From positions 1 to 64,000 of the IMG/VR virus record IMGVR_UViG_3300013132_005564: DNA of 64,000 nt; one strand, given 5' to 3'. Within the stretch, counting starts at the first letter, position 1; each line of letters begins with the position of its first letter. The notes under the pieces are model-generated. The model was not told the DNA's origin. It saw only the letters and a list, made by a program, of their open reading frames with translations, and ran no database searches. A program made the position numbers and the translations under genes. Shown in pieces: positions 30,833 through 42,300 of this stretch. This DNA is from a virus.

Positions 30833-33800
30833 GTGACTCGCCTCGAACGACACCTGACCAAAAGCCCGGGTGAGAAGTCGCTCGGACCGACCATCGGTGG
30901 TGCACCGAGGAACCTGAATCCGTTCACTGCAAGGGACGCCGACCTGGACCTGGTGGTCCTTGAGGACATCGAGACGATCAACTTCGGTCGAGGCGTCCCG
31001 GACCCGACACCCGGCGGAGCCGCGGAGACGCCGTCTGCGCCAAGATTGAGATCGTCCCTCTACGCGAACGACGAAAATTTCGCCGTCGCGGCGATGTCCG
31101 GCCCGGATCGTCGCCGGAGTTTCAGTGAGGAGAAAGACCCAAGCGACATGAGCAATCCGGACGGTCACTTCCCGCGAGAATCCGGACCGATGTGGAAAGA
31201 CACGAATTTCACGGCCCTGAACCTCGCGCCGAGGACGCGGAGAGGCGCCAGCCCGGCTTCGGTGAACACGTATCTCCACGCCGAATGGACCGAGCCGTAC
31301 TGGGACGCCGTCAGGGACGACACGGGGATATGGAACTCCCCGCCACCGCCCGAGATGGAGGTCGAGCGCGCCATCTACGACGCCATGAAGAGAGAGACGA
31401 TAGATGTCGGCGGGTACAACGTTCCGTTCCCCAGGCATCCGAAGGAATCCGACTACCACCAGGAGACCGACTCGACGGGTGCCACCTTCACGCACCTCCG
31501 TGCCACGCGAAGTTTCCCCTTCCGCGACAGGGAGAACTCAAGGTGGACGGACGGACACCCGTTGTACCACGCGACACCGACCGGCTCGTTGCCGAAGATA
31601 CTCGCGGAGGGGCTGGTCGCAAGCGCCGAGCGTCAGTTGTGGTTCGGGGCGTCACCGACGGTGTGGAACGAGCAGTTCCCGCACAACGCCCCCCTTCGGC
31701 TGAAGTCACCGGTCAAGGGAATGTCGTTCCTGCGGATCAGCCCGACCGACGCAATGAACGAAAGGCTCTCCCTCCTCGCAAGGGTGAGCGATGTCGATCG
31801 AGCCACGCTTCCCGGCCATCTGGCGATCGATTCGGCTGGAAATCCAATCGGGCCCAGGGATTCCAGGACGCAACGGGCGGTTGGCCTCTACGGCGACGCC
31901 CTATTTTTTGACGACGTCAAGATACCGGGAGAGAACATCGAGGTCCTGAACCAGAACGGAGAATGGATCCCGTTGTACAAAACGGACCTTTCGGACGTGG
32001 TTTTTGACCCCTCGGACGGCGCCGACGCGGGCATGGGCAACGAAGGCGGCCCGAAAGGGAAAAGGATTTTCAGCAGGTTGTTTCGCGCGAGGGACCGCGG
32101 TGATTCGCAACCACCGCAGGAAGTCGTCCCGACGCCAAAAAGTTGGAAGAGCAACTACTCGAATTCTTACGGGGGAGACGAGTTTGTCAAGGGGGAACAG
32201 AGGCTGGAGAGAATAAAGCAGCAGGGTTTGGCCGCATCGGGCGAGTGGAGAAAGATCCACAACGACCACTACGACTGGTGGGCCTTCCCGATAGACCGAG
32301 GAAGCGCGTCGTTCGGCGAGACCTTCAACGTGGCGGGCGATCCGCTCGAGAGACTGAAGAAGGACCCGGAATTCCTCAGCAGCCTGGCCAAAATCATGGA
32401 GGTGCAGGCGGCCGCCCTCGGCTGGTCCCTCTACGAGGGCAAGTATTTCGACCGGCTGGATTGGGACAAGGGTCAGGATTGGAACATGGCCTACCCGACC
32501 AGACTTTGGAAAATGACCAGATCCGCCCAGATCTTCGGCCTTGAGCGGGAGTTCGAGTCTCTGCTGGACCTCCAGGAGTCCCTCGAGGCGGGGGGGATCG
32601 TGTTCGGCAACCATCGCTCCTACTGGGACAACCCGGGGACGGTGGACGACGTACCCTCGCTCGGAAAATCGTGGACGGAGAGGGAGGATGAACGAAAGAA
32701 AACACAAACGGCGAGTGGCGCCGCCAGCTGGACCAGCCCGTACCGTTCGCAGCCCGAGTATCCCAAGCAGGGTTCCGACGATTCGCAAATGACGCTCCTG
32801 GAGGAGGATCGGGCGTGGGACGCCTATGACAACTACGAACCTCCGGTCTTCCCGGTCGTGTCCGACGCCGAGGAGCTGGCCGACATCCTGTCGGAACCTG
32901 ACGAGGTGATCGAGTTCGGTTACCCGTACGAGCGAATAGACAAAGAAACGAGACAGCTGATCGCCGACGACATCTTCTTCGCCGTCTCCCTGTTGATGGA
33001 CGGAGAGTTCCCCGACGAGGAGTTCACGGACAGGCTGGAGTCCGCCGAACAGATGAGGCGATACGCGGACGAGCAGGAGGGTCTGTACCCGGACGACGGG
33101 GACATCCTGTACGCCCTGGCCGACGCGCTGGAGAACCCCGTCTCGTTGTACGAGGACGCCGTCTACGAATCAACCGACGGCGAGGCCGGGATGGGGCGCA
33201 AGCCGTCGCCCGAGGTGCGGGCACTCGTCGAACGGGTGGCGGAGATGCACAACGGGGGGAAAAGCGCCACGCAAATCGCCGAGGAGTTGGGGATCACGCG
33301 CTACAGGGTGCACAATTACCGAACGATTGCGAGACGACGGGGATTGCTGACTTCACCCCGTCAACGCACCGCGGCAGAAATGAATGAGTTGATTGGCGAG
33401 GCTACGAGGTTGTACAACGAGGGGAAAACCCGGCCGGAAATGGCGAGGGAAATGAATCTTCCCGTGAGCACGATCAACAACCTTCTGCAACGAGCAAACG
33501 AGCGCAAGCTACTTCGCAACTACAACCCTCGAGGGTCCGGAAACTTCAAGAGAACCCTCAGAACCCCCGGAAACATCGCCGCCGCCGCCGACAAGTACAG
33601 GCAGGGAAAGACGACAGCTCAGATCGCCGAAGAACTTGCGTTGACGGAAAGCTCCGTTATCAAACTAATTGGGGAGGCGAGACGCCTGGGGCTGGACGCG
33701 GGACCCCGTCGCTATCGAACTTCGCCCGAGCTTGAGGAACTGATGCTGGAGGTGGCGATCAAGTACGAGGAAGGAAAGCTAATGCGCGAAATTGCGCAGG

Positions 33801-36124
33801 AACTGGACGCCGATGAAACTACTGTCCAAAATCTGGCAAACAGGGCCGCGCAACTGGGTTTGATTCGGAGGGACAGAGTAGAGAGAGCGGGCGACGCCTC
33901 CGATGAATTGACGAAACAGATCATGGCCAAGCTCAGGGAGGGCAAGAGCCAGCGACAAATCGCGCGGGAACTGAACGTTCCCTACCATCGGGTCAACAAC
34001 TTGATCAAGAGGGCCAGACGGGTTCTTGCTCCAGACCCAAGAAAGGCCAGGTTGAGGAACTCATCCGAGTCCCTCGGGGACTCGGGAGCCCCCGACGGCG
34101 AGGCGGGGATGTCCTCCCGAAAAATCCCCAAATTCAACGGAGGCCACAGCAGCAGGGGGAGGGGGACCCCGTCGGGTGACGGCAAGGACCAGGCGATGAG
34201 GGATGTGGCAGACAGCGCCATAGTTGAGTTGGCGAACGACGAGAGGAGCAGTTCGCGTACGACGCTGGAGACGCTCGGGTCGTACCGGGCCGGGAGCATG
34301 GTCGTGATGCTGGCGAGAAACGGGGAGCTCCGAGGCCTTCCACTGAGGGACGAAACCATCCAGGCAATAACGAACGCCCACGAAGACGGTGCAACGTTCG
34401 TCGTTGGGGACATGCCGGGCGTGGATTCGCAGTTCGTGGACTATTTGGAGAAAATCGGGGCCGACTACACGATCTACCATGCGGGGAGTTCGCCGAGGTT
34501 CAGTCCGCAACCGCCCGACGCGCTCGGGGACGCGCCACCCGAACTCCTGGCGCGCGCGACCGACGACGAGGCGCAGCTAAACGTCCTGTACTCGGTACCC
34601 GGGGTCGCGGCAAGCGTCAGGATGAGGAGCACCGACGGTGCGCCCGTCGCCCCGGGCAAGAACGCAATCATGAAGCCGTACCTTCTGGCTCCGCACATAG
34701 ACGTGAACGATTTGGACGCGTCGGACCCGGCAATCCAGTCCCTTTCGCCGGCACTGAAGGCCGCCGGGTTGGGATCCTACGAAGTCACCGGGCACTCGTC
34801 CCCGAAGGTCCAGGGACCGGTGGTGAAGGAGTTCGCGGACAGGCTGATAGGTCCCAGTGCCGTCGCCAACGCCGTGCTCGGAACGTTCCCGACCGCGGAC
34901 GAGATGCTGACGATATACGCAGTAAACGCACTCATCAGGGCGAGGGCGGAGTACCTTTCCGACTCCGTCCTCGACGCGGACCAGGTAAACGAGGCAATCC
35001 TGTTCGGAAGAGTCCTTCAATTACCCCGGAACCTGTGGGAGAAATCGCGGCTCGACCGCTCCGTATACCTCGACCCGTTCTCCTACTTCGGCGGCAAGTC
35101 CAACTTCCTCAAGGCCGTGATCGACGCGTTGCCGGAACGGGTCAGATCCGGGCTGGCCTTCTCCCCCGCCGCGGAGAGGATACCCGGCGTCACCTATCAG
35201 GACCGGTCCTGGGGGGACACCTCGCACTTCGAGAGCATCATAATCAGGGAAGACGACGACCTCTCCAGGAGGTTCGCCCCCATGGTCAGGAATCAGGCGA
35301 AAATAGTGGTGGACCACGCCAGGCGACACGACGAGCTGACGAAGAAGTGGGCGCAAACCGCCTACGACCTGATGAAGGAGGCTGGCCTGACGGACGCAGA
35401 GGTGGCTTTCGTTATCAACGAACACTGGACGAAGGCATCGAGGTTCAAACTCGCCACGGTGCAACCGGGGAGCGTGCTGGGTCACGCGGCGAGGTTGGGC
35501 GTGAAGGCGTTCTCCTCGAGGTACTCGCCGATAAACAGGGCCGTCACCAAGCGCATAGAAAGCGTCCAATCCGGGGGCCTCCGCGAGGAAGAGGATTTCG
35601 GCCTGCACGAGTTCTTCCACCACTACCTGGGCCAGGGTTTCACCAGGCACGGGGAGTACGTAGCGTTCAGGGGTCCGGCCGATCTGATCGATTCCTACCA
35701 CGGGCACATGCAGTGGGCCTGGAACGACACCGGTCAGCTTGGGATGTTCGTCTCCAGGGTCATGACGCAGGAGTTCGGCCGCGACGAACAGCCCGGCGAG
35801 TCGGTCGCCGTTTCGTCGCGCGTACTCTTTGACACCATCGGCAGGGCCATCTACGACAGACTTAAGGAGATGCTCTCTTCGGCCGAGGACAGGCGAAAAA
35901 TAATGGATCAGGTCTTCCCAGAATTCCACGGGTTGCCCAGCGAGGACGAGGCGAAGATCAAGGAGCTGATCCGAAGGCAGTTCGCGGTCAGGGACTTGAG
36001 CACCCGCCAGTTTGCGGATAACATGCCCATACTCAGACTGCTCACGGCGCAGGACTTGCTGGTGCCGAAGGCGTACTGGCCCTACGGGGGCGAAACCAGG
36101 ATAATCGGAGGGAGCAAACAATGA
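30833..36124 (+). CDS. Polyvalent protein with ART-like stretch, HTH array, SLOG-like fold and zincin motif
   Basis: A 1763-residue protein starting with GTG 30833 (GGGGG upstream). Order: SLGPTIGG plus the DADLD...GRGVPDPTPG module (30-65); NFAVAAMS (AAM, Met 88); a stretch with HPLYHATPTGSLPKILAEGL and FFDDVKIPGENIEVL, resembling ADP-ribosyltransferase-like folds (about 240-385); AGM at 401; a region with HNDHYDWWAFPIDRG (about 475); AGM at 787; five resolvase-type HTH repeats (788-1090); AGM at 1093; a Rossmann/SLOG-like segment (SMVVMLARNGELRGLPL, TFVVGDMPGVDSQFVDYLEK, about 1150-1220); and an HEFFHHYLG motif (H1592) in a long C-terminal domain. Each AGM motif lies at a domain edge. The set of domains matches phage polyvalent proteins. 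Confidence 0.85.
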   Translation: MTRLERHLTKSPGEKSLGPTIGGAPRNLNPFTARDADLDLVVLEDIETINFGRGVPDPTPGGAAETPSAPRLRSSLYANDENFAVAAMSGPDRRRSFSEEKDPSDMSNPDGHFPRESGPMWKDTNFTALNLAPRTRRGASPASVNTYLHAEWTEPYWDAVRDDTGIWNSPPPPEMEVERAIYDAMKRETIDVGGYNVPFPRHPKESDYHQETDSTGATFTHLRATRSFPFRDRENSRWTDGHPLYHATPTGSLPKILAEGLVASAERQLWFGASPTVWNEQFPHNAPLRLKSPVKGMSFLRISPTDAMNERLSLLARVSDVDRATLPGHLAIDSAGNPIGPRDSRTQRAVGLYGDALFFDDVKIPGENIEVLNQNGEWIPLYKTDLSDVVFDPSDGADAGMGNEGGPKGKRIFSRLFRARDRGDSQPPQEVVPTPKSWKSNYSNSYGGDEFVKGEQRLERIKQQGLAASGEWRKIHNDHYDWWAFPIDRGSASFGETFNVAGDPLERLKKDPEFLSSLAKIMEVQAAALGWSLYEGKYFDRLDWDKGQDWNMAYPTRLWKMTRSAQIFGLEREFESLLDLQESLEAGGIVFGNHRSYWDNPGTVDDVPSLGKSWTEREDERKKTQTASGAASWTSPYRSQPEYPKQGSDDSQMTLLEEDRAWDAYDNYEPPVFPVVSDAEELADILSEPDEVIEFGYPYERIDKETRQLIADDIFFAVSLLMDGEFPDEEFTDRLESAEQMRRYADEQEGLYPDDGDILYALADALENPVSLYEDAVYESTDGEAGMGRKPSPEVRALVERVAEMHNGGKSATQIAEELGITRYRVHNYRTIARRRGLLTSPRQRTAAEMNELIGEATRLYNEGKTRPEMAREMNLPVSTINNLLQRANERKLLRNYNPRGSGNFKRTLRTPGNIAAAADKYRQGKTTAQIAEELALTESSVIKLIGEARRLGLDAGPRRYRTSPELEELMLEVAIKYEEGKLMREIAQELDADETTVQNLANRAAQLGLIRRDRVERAGDASDELTKQIMAKLREGKSQRQIARELNVPYHRVNNLIKRARRVLAPDPRKARLRNSSESLGDSGAPDGEAGMSSRKIPKFNGGHSSRGRGTPSGDGKDQAMRDVADSAIVELANDERSSSRTTLETLGSYRAGSMVVMLARNGELRGLPLRDETIQAITNAHEDGATFVVGDMPGVDSQFVDYLEKIGADYTIYHAGSSPRFSPQPPDALGDAPPELLARATDDEAQLNVLYSVPGVAASVRMRSTDGAPVAPGKNAIMKPYLLAPHIDVNDLDASDPAIQSLSPALKAAGLGSYEVTGHSSPKVQGPVVKEFADRLIGPSAVANAVLGTFPTADEMLTIYAVNALIRARAEYLSDSVLDADQVNEAILFGRVLQLPRNLWEKSRLDRSVYLDPFSYFGGKSNFLKAVIDALPERVRSGLAFSPAAERIPGVTYQDRSWGDTSHFESIIIREDDDLSRRFAPMVRNQAKIVVDHARRHDELTKKWAQTAYDLMKEAGLTDAEVAFVINEHWTKASRFKLATVQPGSVLGHAARLGVKAFSSRYSPINRAVTKRIESVQSGGLREEEDFGLHEFFHHYLGQGFTRHGEYVAFRGPADLIDSYHGHMQWAWNDTGQLGMFVSRVMTQEFGRDEQPGESVAVSSRVLFDTIGRAIYDRLKEMLSSAEDRRKIMDQVFPEFHGLPSEDEAKIKELIRRQFAVRDLSTRQFADNMPILRLLTAQDLLVPKAYWPYGGETRIIGGSKQ
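31552..31965 (+). other. Possible ADP-ribosyltransferase-like domain
   Basis: Residues about 240-378 of the 1763-residue protein. HPLYHATPTGSLPKILAEGL resembles the first-strand H/R and following I-x-x-x-GL of ART-like folds; the end ALFFDDVKIPGENIEVL resembles the closing strand. The expected central S-x-T/Y and E motifs are not certain. Alternative: an unrelated alpha/beta domain. Confidence 0.4.
33194..34100 (+). other. Array of five helix-turn-helix domains bounded by AGM motifs
   Basis: Five HTH units 60-70 residues apart: KSATQIAEELGITRYRVHNY, KTRPEMAREMNLPVSTINNL, KTTAQIAEELALTESSVIKL, KLMREIAQELDADETTVQNL and KSQRQIARELNVPYHRVNNL. Each shows the A-x-E-L-x-turn-x-V/I recognition helix of resolvase-type HTH. 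AGM motifs at 33191 and 34109 enclose the array. Confidence 0.85.
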
Positions 36125-36312
36125 ACCAGAACAACAAACGAGACGACATGCCGATCCTGAGGGTCGTCGACTCCGACTCCAAGCTGGAATCCATCGGGGT
36201 GGCCCTGGCGGCGGCGGCGACCGAGGAAGCGGAGTCGCTGGCCGAAGCGCAGGAGGAATGGGACGAGATGGTCAGGACAAGGAGCGGAACCGCCGTGCGT
36301 GCCAGTAGCTAA
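36121..36312 (+). CDS. Small acidic helical protein, 63 residues
   Basis: ATG at 36121 overlaps the stop of the 1763-residue protein (ATGA), with GGAGGGAG eight bases upstream. The middle is a long Ala/Glu helix (IGVALAAAATEEAESLAEAQ). No family is recognised. The coupling suggests it is made in step with the upstream protein. A chaperone or scaffold peptide is possible. Confidence 0.62.
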   Translation: MNQNNKRDDMPILRVVDSDSKLESIGVALAAAATEEAESLAEAQEEWDEMVRTRSGTAVRASS

Positions 36313-36324
36313 GAAATATACGTC

Positions 36325-36330
36325 TATAAT
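36325..36330 (+). promoter_or_regulatory. Candidate promoter (-10 element) before the 3764-residue protein
   Basis: Perfect TATAAT in an AT-rich 68-base gap (36313-36380), 51 bases before the chosen start. No convincing -35 box at 15-19 bases upstream. This is one of the few non-coding gaps in the right arm. Confidence 0.4.
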
Positions 36331-36380
36331 TGTTTGATGATTGTCACGTTCCGCCCCCCGGAACAGAGGGTTTAGGACAG

Positions 36381-39300
36381 ATGTCGCCGATTTCGTCAAG
36401 TTTTCCGCTCAACGCAAGGCTCGTCGCCAAGCACGACAGACGCTCACTGTACGCGCTCAAGGACGGACGCCTGGCCTTCGTGGACCACGCCACGAACAGG
36501 GTGTTCTTCGACGGCGGCAGGGACGCGGGCGGCAGGACGTACGGCAGCGGGCACAACGCGGCGTGGGCCGACTCGAGGATCGACTCGATCACCCGAGCGG
36601 GCGGATCCAGCGCGTTCTTCTCGTTCAAGGCCGCAAAGTTCGGGCAGACGGCGATGCCGGTGGGCGAACCGGTGGACGAGGAACCGATGGAGGACACTCC
36701 GTTCAACAGGGCGCGCAGGTTCATACCGAAGGAATTTCTAGAGTGGTCCGCCAACTACAAACCGGGGGACGCGCTCCCGGTGATGCCCCCCGGCTACGAC
36801 AAGGCGGATCACCTGGACAAGCACCCGGCGAACACCGACAACTACGCGCAGGCGGGGTTCTCCGTCGACGACGTCGTCGTTGCCTCCCTCAGGGCGATGG
36901 GCATGCCGGAAGTCAACCCAGAACTGGCCTTCATGCCCGAGCCAGGCGAGACAGAGACGAAGGGCTTGCCTCCGCTCGAGGTCAAGGGGATCCTGGGCAG
37001 GGAGATCAGGGACATGGCGCGCAACATCGCCGACTCAATACTCACCGCGAGGGGGTTGTGGAAGGACTCGCTCAACAAGATACGCTGCGGCTCGGGACCG
37101 AACGCCAACAGGTTCACCGACATATTCGGCACGGGCTGCGACGTCCCCGGGTCGGGGGTGGCGGGCAACGTCGTCGGGGCGGTCCGGGGAGCGGTTGATT
37201 TGCCGGGTCCGGCCGACGAGATCTTCGGTAGGGTCGAGGGGACGAGGGAGAAACTCGCCGATGTCGTGGAAGGTTCCGATCTTGCGGCGACCCGCGGCAG
37301 CCTGAGATCGCTCCTTGACAGGGCGTCTACTCGGGCACGCGGCGGCGACACGCCACACATAATCGGCGACAACCCGATGGACGATCACGACCCGATGGCG
37401 GGGATGGATCGGACCGGGGCAAGGTACTCGGACAGGACGAAGGGCGGCGGGATCCGGGCGTTGGTGAGTCGCAACATCCGAAAGATGCGAACGAAACGCG
37501 AGGAGAAGAGGTACGACGACGCCGCGCAGAACTACGCGAAGTGGCAGAGCTCAGACGACTACAGGTCGTGGGTCGCGGGCCTCGGGAGGGAACCGACGGC
37601 GCCGGAGAAGCTGGACAGGTTCGCCCAGTGGTCCGGCCTGAACCCGTCGCGCGTCGCGCGGAACCCGGACGGAAGCCCGGTGATGATCGACACCGGGAGG
37701 GTCGACGCCGCAGGCAACCCGATCATGGCCCTCAAGATGGAGGGCGACTCGTCCCCGCACAGCTTCATGGGCATCAACGACATCGCCGCGGGCACCGGCG
37801 GGAAGACGATGTTCGAGGCCCTCGTCGAACAGGCGCTTGACCCGGTCCACGGGGGTGGTCGCCTCGGCATGAGCGACAGGGAAAAGGCGAAAATGAAGAA
37901 GCAGGTTGAGGAGCGTCTCGAGGAGGTCGTGGCCCAGATGATCCACGCCGCCACCAGCAAGGGCGGTCCGCTGATGATCGAGCAGGTGCAACCGGACGGA
38001 ACCGTCAGGCGCGTGCCCAACCCCGACCCCGAGGTGAGGGCGAGGGCCGTGACGGCGATGCCTGGTTACCTGAGGCTCAAGGGCGTGGAATTTGCCGGCG
38101 GCGATCTGGCCAACGCGGTGATGGTAACGAGCGTCAACGGTTTCGTGCAGGATCCAAGAGATTTCGCCGGGGGGGAGCGGGTGCCGTTGCTGGACGAATT
38201 TGGCATACCGAGGGTCGACTCGGCTGGCATGCCCATGTACAGACCGCTGAACCTGTCGGGTGATCTCTCGGCACAGCAACGAGGGTTTGCGATGCAAACA
38301 GGTGTCTATCCCGAGTGGCTCATATCCGGGGATTCAACACCGTTCCACTTCCAGATATCGATAGACCCGCATTTTCTGACCAGCGAGAGGTACAGGGGGG
38401 AGGTTGCAAGGGAGTTCGGCGCCCACCACCTCGGGATGGAGCCCTCCTCGAAGGCCTTCCTCGCGCACACCCTCGACCACGAGTTTAACCACGTGGACGA
38501 TTTCGCGCACCGCTTGTCGCAGAGGCTCGGCTACACCAGCGAGTCGGAGTTCCGCATGAGGTTGCTGGACCAGTGGGACCCCATAAGCCAGGCCTACATG
38601 AGCGTCAGGGCGGGCAACGAGTTCGTTGAAGTACCCGGCGGCATCAGGCCGACCAGCGTCAGGGCCGGAACCATCGACCTGCGCGCCGACGCCAAACCGG
38701 GAACCTTCCTGCGATCCCAGATAGACGAACTGGACCGCATACTCAACCACCCCGACACGACGACCGTGACGACCGCAGTCAAGCAGCAAGCGCTGTGGAT
38801 GTTCTACATGAACAATCTGAGGTTCGACGAGGGCATCGCGTCGGCGTACGCCAGGTTCTCGATGGACCAGGGGATGAACAAGAAGACCGTGGCGGAGAGA
38901 CTCGAGACGATACGTGAGAACCTGGCAGCGCGCGGATACTCGGAGGAGACGGGAGTCCCACGTATGAAGTTTTGGGACGACATGCTGGACACGCCGACCG
39001 GGGTGTGGAACCCGTCCACGGGCAGATTTGATTTCTCGGCAGGACCGTTCCCCGCGAACCTTTCCGGCATGAGCCCGCGCGGCCAGGCCCGCCTCGACAA
39101 CGCCGCCTCGAACCTGATCTACGGGTACATCGGCGGCACGTACGCCGGTACCCACGACTTCGAGTTCGTGGCGGAGCTGAGGACGCAACTCAACAGGCCC
39201 GGGGCGCTCAAGGACATCAGGGAAATGCTCGCCGACACCGAGAGGAACCCGTACGGGGTCACCGAGGAGGAGTTCTTCACCACCCTCGCGAAGTTCGTCG

Positions 39301-42300
39301 GTCAGGAGGAGGTCTACAGGTTGCACGGCAGGTCGGACCTCGCAAGGAGGTTCGAGGACGTCTACCCGACACCGCCACCCGGCGGCGGGGCGGGCGGGGG
39401 CGGAAGCCCGCCCACGCCACCCAGACCGCCCGGGGGAGGACTCGGCCCAGGTGTGCCGTCGTCGCCGAGACCACCGAGGGCGGACGATCCCGACGTGCCC
39501 TCGGACGCTCCACCCGCCCCGGACGGGGGATGGCTGAGGGGCTCCGCAACGAGGACTACGGCTCCCGACGGCGGAAGGTTGAGGGGTTCGGCGACCAGGC
39601 CGCCGGCTTCGAGTCCGGACGAACCCGGAGACCCCGGTGAACCTCCGGCGTCCCCGCGGTTGCGCGGGACCGCAACCAGGCCGACGATTCCGATGCGTCC
39701 GTCGGACGAAGATTCCGAAGCTCCCGGCGACGCCCCGGAGCCCGGGGCTCCGTCGAGGGTCCGTGGCACGGGAGTCAGGAGACCGACCAGGCCGAAGACC
39801 GACGACGATCGCGTGGAGACGACCGACGACGATCTCATAGAGCCGACGATCAGACCCGAAACCGACGCGGACCGAGTGTCGCCCGAAAGACGGAGGGCCG
39901 ACACGGCACGGGAACGAAGGCGCCGCGAGGTCATGGGCGACGATGACGGCGACGACACGCCGACATCGGTGAGCGACCTGCTCGACGAAGGCAGGATGTG
40001 GGTCGGCGACACGCGGGATGAAAAACTCGGGAGAAGAAACACCTTCGTGGTGGAACCAGCGCGCAAATGGTATGGCGACGACGAAGAAACGTTCAGGGCG
40101 ATCGTTGGTCCGGACGATCTGGGCGAGAGACAAACCAAGCTGGATCTCGAGAGGAGAAGGGACGTCTTGCGTGAGTTGCTCGCCGACGTCCCCGCGGGAA
40201 CGCGAGACGAGGAATGGAATCAAAAAGAAAGAATGTTGGACCTTGCGCTCGGTGAAATCTACGCGCAGGAAAATACTCTTGGGTTGCCAGGACCAGAACG
40301 AATCAGCTACGAGGATGCGGTCAGGAAGAGGAACGCCCCGGCCAACGAGATGGCCGAGCGACGCGAATTGTTCACCGCCGAAGAATTCGACCAACTGGCG
40401 GAGACTGCGGTGCAACGAATCGAAAAAGGAAGACGAGGAAGCGATCTCGACCTTACTTCGCGTGAAACCATTAGGGAAATTCGCTCGGGCGCCAAGAAAC
40501 GTCAGTGGGCCATGAGAAGGCACGCCCAGTCGAAAGACCCACAGGAGCGAAGGGGCATGGACATCTTGAGGGCCGCCCAGGAACTAACACTGATGAACGA
40601 TTTGGGCGACGTGGATGATCGCCTCATGGACGAAGGACTGAAAGACTTGTCGGAACTCGCCGAACTCAACGGAACTCCCCTGTATAACGTTGGTGGCAGA
40701 AGCTTCACCCTGGAATCCTTGCTCCCCGACTGGAAACGGGACGGGACCGGATCCGCCGATCTCACCGACGCCGCGAGTCGCCTGGCGGCCCTGAACGAAA
40801 AGGGCCTGGTGTTCGGGGTTTTCACGGAGGAGGACGCGGACGATCTACTCACTCTCAGGGGGGCCAAACCCGACGCACCATCGTTCTCGGTGAGGGACGA
40901 GGCCGAATTGCCCAGGCAGAGGATCGGCGGCGACGGTGCCGATGCCGGCATGGCTGGCGGCGACAGATCCAGCAGGTGGAGCGTCGGCGTAGGAAAGAGC
41001 AGGGACGACGCCCAACGAAGAACCGACGATTTGGTCGACTACCTAGCCGAGGGGGACGGGGCGTATCAGACGCCCGAATGGTCGCGGAGTCAGGCTCAGG
41101 CGGCGAGGAACCAGGCCTACAAACAAAGACAGCGACGAGACAATCTGATCAGGAACCTGGAAGGCATTCGTAACGGAACAATCAATCTACCGGCGAACCG
41201 GCGCGAGCGATCGATCGAGGATCTACAGATCCAACTAGCCGACGCCGAGGCGAAGATACTCCAGCACGAAACGGCGGCGAGGCTGCTCGACCAGCACGCG
41301 GCGAACATAGACGACAGAGTTCGAGTGGACTCCCTCAGAACGCAAGTCGATTCGGATTTGGGACTTGACAACTTGAACCCGGTGAGCTCGCGCACATTCG
41401 GGGACGTCGACGGAATTCTCGGAATAGACGACGGAATGTTGATGGATGGCACGTTTGACGCCAGTGCCGGCATGGCGAGCGGCAACAGATCCAGCTCCCT
41501 CGGGAGGATCGCGAGGGGGAGCTTGAGGGACCGGGCGATGGCCAAGCTGCTCGACAAGGTCCTGGACAGGACCGGCGCGGACGAGGACACCAGGGATAAG
41601 GTGAAGATCGGCGTCGGGCTGGCGACGGCGTTCAGCGCGGGTGGGCCGGCCGGCGCGGCCACCTACGTGGCCGTCGAGGCCGCGAGGAGGGGTGGCAGGG
41701 ACCTCGCCGAGTTCACCATAGGCGAGTTGCTGAAGCGCGGCAAGATCGACGACGAGCAGGCCCGCAAGGCCATGGCCGCCGTGGACCGGATAGCCCCCGA
41801 TGGTCTGCCGGACGACGCGAAGAGGCGGCTCGGCAGGGCCTTCTCGGAGGCGGCCGACCTCTTCAACGAGAGAATAAACACCCCCGAAAACAGGAGAAGG
41901 CTCGCCGAGATGGGCGAGAACGTCGTTGATTCGGCGAGGCAGCGAGCCCGGGACCTGGGTGGGAGAGTCAGAAGACGGCGCGATTCCGACTCGCCGTTTG
42001 ACGCCGATCCTGACGGATTGATTTACGAAGGGCCGAGGTTTGACGACGGACCGAACGCCGGGATGGCGCTTTACAGGCAGCAGAACGTCGTCACAACGAC
42101 GAACGACCCGCCGACCTCAATGAACCCGGGAACGATAACGAGGGACGGAGGATTCCAGGCTAACACGTTTGATTTCGCAACTTACGAATTCGACGGGCCC
42201 GACGGCACGGAACGAATAATCTTCGAGGACCCGAATCTCGTCAACATGGACGATCCTTCAATTCGGGTCATCCCGAGAAATCCGTACGTGATCACCGGGG

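Noticed and set aside
36330-36380. Extra N-terminal codons of the 3764-residue protein from TTG 36330
   Set aside because: They overlap the TATAAT element and lack a ribosome site; ATG 36381 has AGGA upstream.
38220-38234. DSAGMP sequence in the 3764-residue protein
   Set aside because: AGM is followed by Pro and lies in a repeated D-x-AG-x-P-x-M pattern (compare DAAGNPIM near 37710) inside the region before the zincin motif, not in a linker. Not counted as a linker site.
38334-40523. Long minus-strand open frame (729 codons) opposite the 3764-residue protein
   Set aside because: Biased Arg/Val/His-rich composition without domains; it is the antisense shadow of a well-supported gene in GC-rich DNA. 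The same applies to minus frames at 11247-12788, 28758-30422 and 44013-45359.
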